Below are positions 63,165 through 64,000 of a DNA stretch of 64,000 bases, one piece after another. Made by a program: the position numbers and the translations under genes. The notes beneath the pieces are model-generated. The model saw nothing but the letters and a program-made list of their open reading frames with translations, had not been told where the DNA came from and did not search any database. Source of the stretch: Campylobacter concisus (GTDB taxonomy: Bacteria; Campylobacterota; Campylobacteria; Campylobacterales; Campylobacteraceae); assembly GCF_002913715.1 (NCBI RefSeq), contig NZ_PPCE01000006.1, forward strand, positions 62,001 through 126,000. The letters run 5' to 3'. Within the stretch, counting starts at the first letter, position 1; every line of letters begins with the position of its first letter.

Positions 63165-63892
63165 TCGCTCTCCTTTTTTTTGGAATTTTTACTAAACATT
63201 ATAGTAGCTCTTACTATACCATAAAGCATATAGATGCTCATAACCAAAGTCGCACTTTCAAATGGATATAGATAAAGCATCGAAAATGCAACTACAAGAG
63301 CTACTAAAATTCTTATCACATGAGTTTGTTTTAAATTTATTTTTTTAAAACTTGGATAGCGGATGTTACTAACCATTAAAGCTGCCAAAGTAGCTTCAAG
63401 TAGCATCAAGCACCACTCAAATCCCTCTAAAAAAGTATAGTCGATATAAATTCCAACCCAAAGTACGCTCACAATAGCTGCTGATGGAATAGGAAGTCCG
63501 ATAAAAACATTTGGCTCATATGTACCAGTAGTTACATTGAAGCGAGCAAGCCTGATAGCTCCAAAAACCACAAACATAGCAGCTATAAGTGCTCCAAATC
63601 TGCCAAAATTTTTACCAATAGTCAAATAAAATAAAATCGCTGGTGCTACACCAAAAGCAACAAGATCTGCAAGACTATCAAACTCTACCCCAAATTTGCT
63701 AGTTGTCTTTGTAAGTCTAGCCACACGTCCATCAAGTCCATCTAAAATAAGCGATAAGATTATATAAATAATGGCTTTAAAATAGTTACCTTGAATAGAT
63801 GAAATAATGCTAATAACACCTAAAAAAGCGCTAGCTGCTGTAAATAAATTTGGCAAGATATACATTAGTTGCATCTTTTGTATGTTATTCAT
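63161..63892 (-). CDS. pssA: CDP-diacylglycerol-serine O-phosphatidyltransferase
   Basis: The inner-membrane enzyme makes phosphatidylserine, the precursor of phosphatidylethanolamine. The CDP-alcohol phosphotransferase motif is complete: LDGLDGRVARLTKTT then VEFDSLADLVAFG, giving the D-x2-D-G-x2-A-R-x8-G-x3-D-x3-D pattern at about 52-78. About 6-7 membrane helices follow the family layout. I chose the ATG at 63892, since a GAGGGAA box precedes it; an in-frame TTG lies 6 codons upstream. It overlaps the psd end by 8 bases (ATGAATAA) and the leader-peptide start by 4 bases. Confidence 0.92.
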   Translation of the reverse strand: MNNIQKMQLMYILPNLFTAASAFLGVISIISSIQGNYFKAIIYIILSLILDGLDGRVARLTKTTSKFGVEFDSLADLVAFGVAPAILFYLTIGKNFGRFGALIAAMFVVFGAIRLARFNVTTGTYEPNVFIGLPIPSAAIVSVLWVGIYIDYTFLEGFEWCLMLLEATLAALMVSNIRYPSFKKINLKQTHVIRILVALVVAFSMLYLYPFESATLVMSIYMLYGIVRATIMFSKNSKKKESE

Positions 63893-64000
63893 CTCTTTTT
63901 CCCTCTTCAAAATATCCCAAAAGTGAAGCAGCCTTTACGCTTTCTCCAACGCTTACACATATTTTAGTATCTCTTGGCAAGTATAAAATCACCTCACCAC
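63885..64000 (-). CDS. psd: phosphatidylserine decarboxylase (partial, only the C-terminal end in window)
   Basis: Only the last 38 codons are inside the window. They read GEVILYLPRDTKICVSVGES and then VKAASLLGYFEEGKRDE, the tail of PSD proteins after the self-cleaving GST site. The enzyme removes the carboxyl group of phosphatidylserine made by PssA. The end overlaps pssA by 8 bases, so the two steps of phosphatidylethanolamine synthesis are coupled in one transcript. Confidence 0.75.
   Translation of the reverse strand, partial: GEVILYLPRDTKICVSVGESVKAASLLGYFEEGKRDE

Noticed and set aside
1-64000. tRNA, rRNA or CRISPR arrays
   Set aside because: I saw no tRNA-like T-arm with acceptor stem, no rRNA and no regularly spaced repeats; a formal scan was not possible.

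Overview
The window looks like chromosomal DNA of a Campylobacter, most like the C. concisus / C. curvus group. The DNA is AT-rich, the genes are tightly packed and overlapping, and the gene strings match Campylobacter order: fliF-fliG-fliH-dxs, hisC-pheA-lysA, rplY-pth-lptG, tal-serB-cheW-cheA-cheV, greA-lpxB, surE-tcdA, perR, ubiE-xseA-serC. A CheA with a fused receiver domain plus CheV also fits. The species call is inference from gene content; no database was searched.

Layout. Positions 1-7495 carry a minus-strand operon: purD, an RDD membrane protein, lptD, a phosphoribosyltransferase, pnp and a universal-stress protein cut by the window edge. Positions 7513-7704 hold a structured RNA with its own TATAAT box, most likely 6S RNA. 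hemD, a Bcr/CflA drug exporter and a two-cupin protein follow. A small foreign cassette (10426-11977) sits at the 3' end of guaA, bracketed by a 16-bp repeat of the last guaA codons. It carries a broken GNAT acetyltransferase, a TIGR02328-like protein and a DUF1722 protein. Then come guaA, nhaD, a 55-aa lipoprotein, a DUF721-like gene, uvrC and a two-gene unit of degenerate two-component proteins. trpE, a TauE transporter, a methyltransferase, serC, xseA, ubiE, a CYTH-CHAD protein and perR follow. From 29735 to 50216 lie isoprenoid, flagellar-motor, amino-acid, LPS and chemotaxis genes, nearly all on the minus strand.

The most unusual part is 50425-60812: a compact, visibly AT-richer minus-strand element of about 10.4 kb with around 19 genes. 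It starts with an IS110/Piv-type recombinase whose stop codon overlaps the start codon of a 55-aa helix-turn-helix protein (TAATG). Next come two small genes, a Rep_trans-type rolling-circle initiator and eight unrecognised genes. A 476-bp hairpin-rich intergenic region precedes two small unknown proteins and a full lysis cassette (inner and outer spanin, holin, M15 peptidase endolysin). I find no Zot/pI ATPase, no Walker A packaging ATPase, no terminase and no recognisable coat protein. It therefore resembles neither a filamentous Campylobacter zot prophage nor a tailed phage. The best reading is a lytic-exit, probably ssDNA or small circular, temperate phage that uses an IS110-family enzyme to integrate. 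Structured DNA upstream of the recombinase could encode a guide (bridge-type) RNA.

The last part (61502-64000) is leuA, pssA and the end of psd. Between pssA and leuA is a 27-codon leader peptide with five consecutive leucine codons, whose start overlaps the pssA stop (ATGA): a likely leucine-responsive attenuator.
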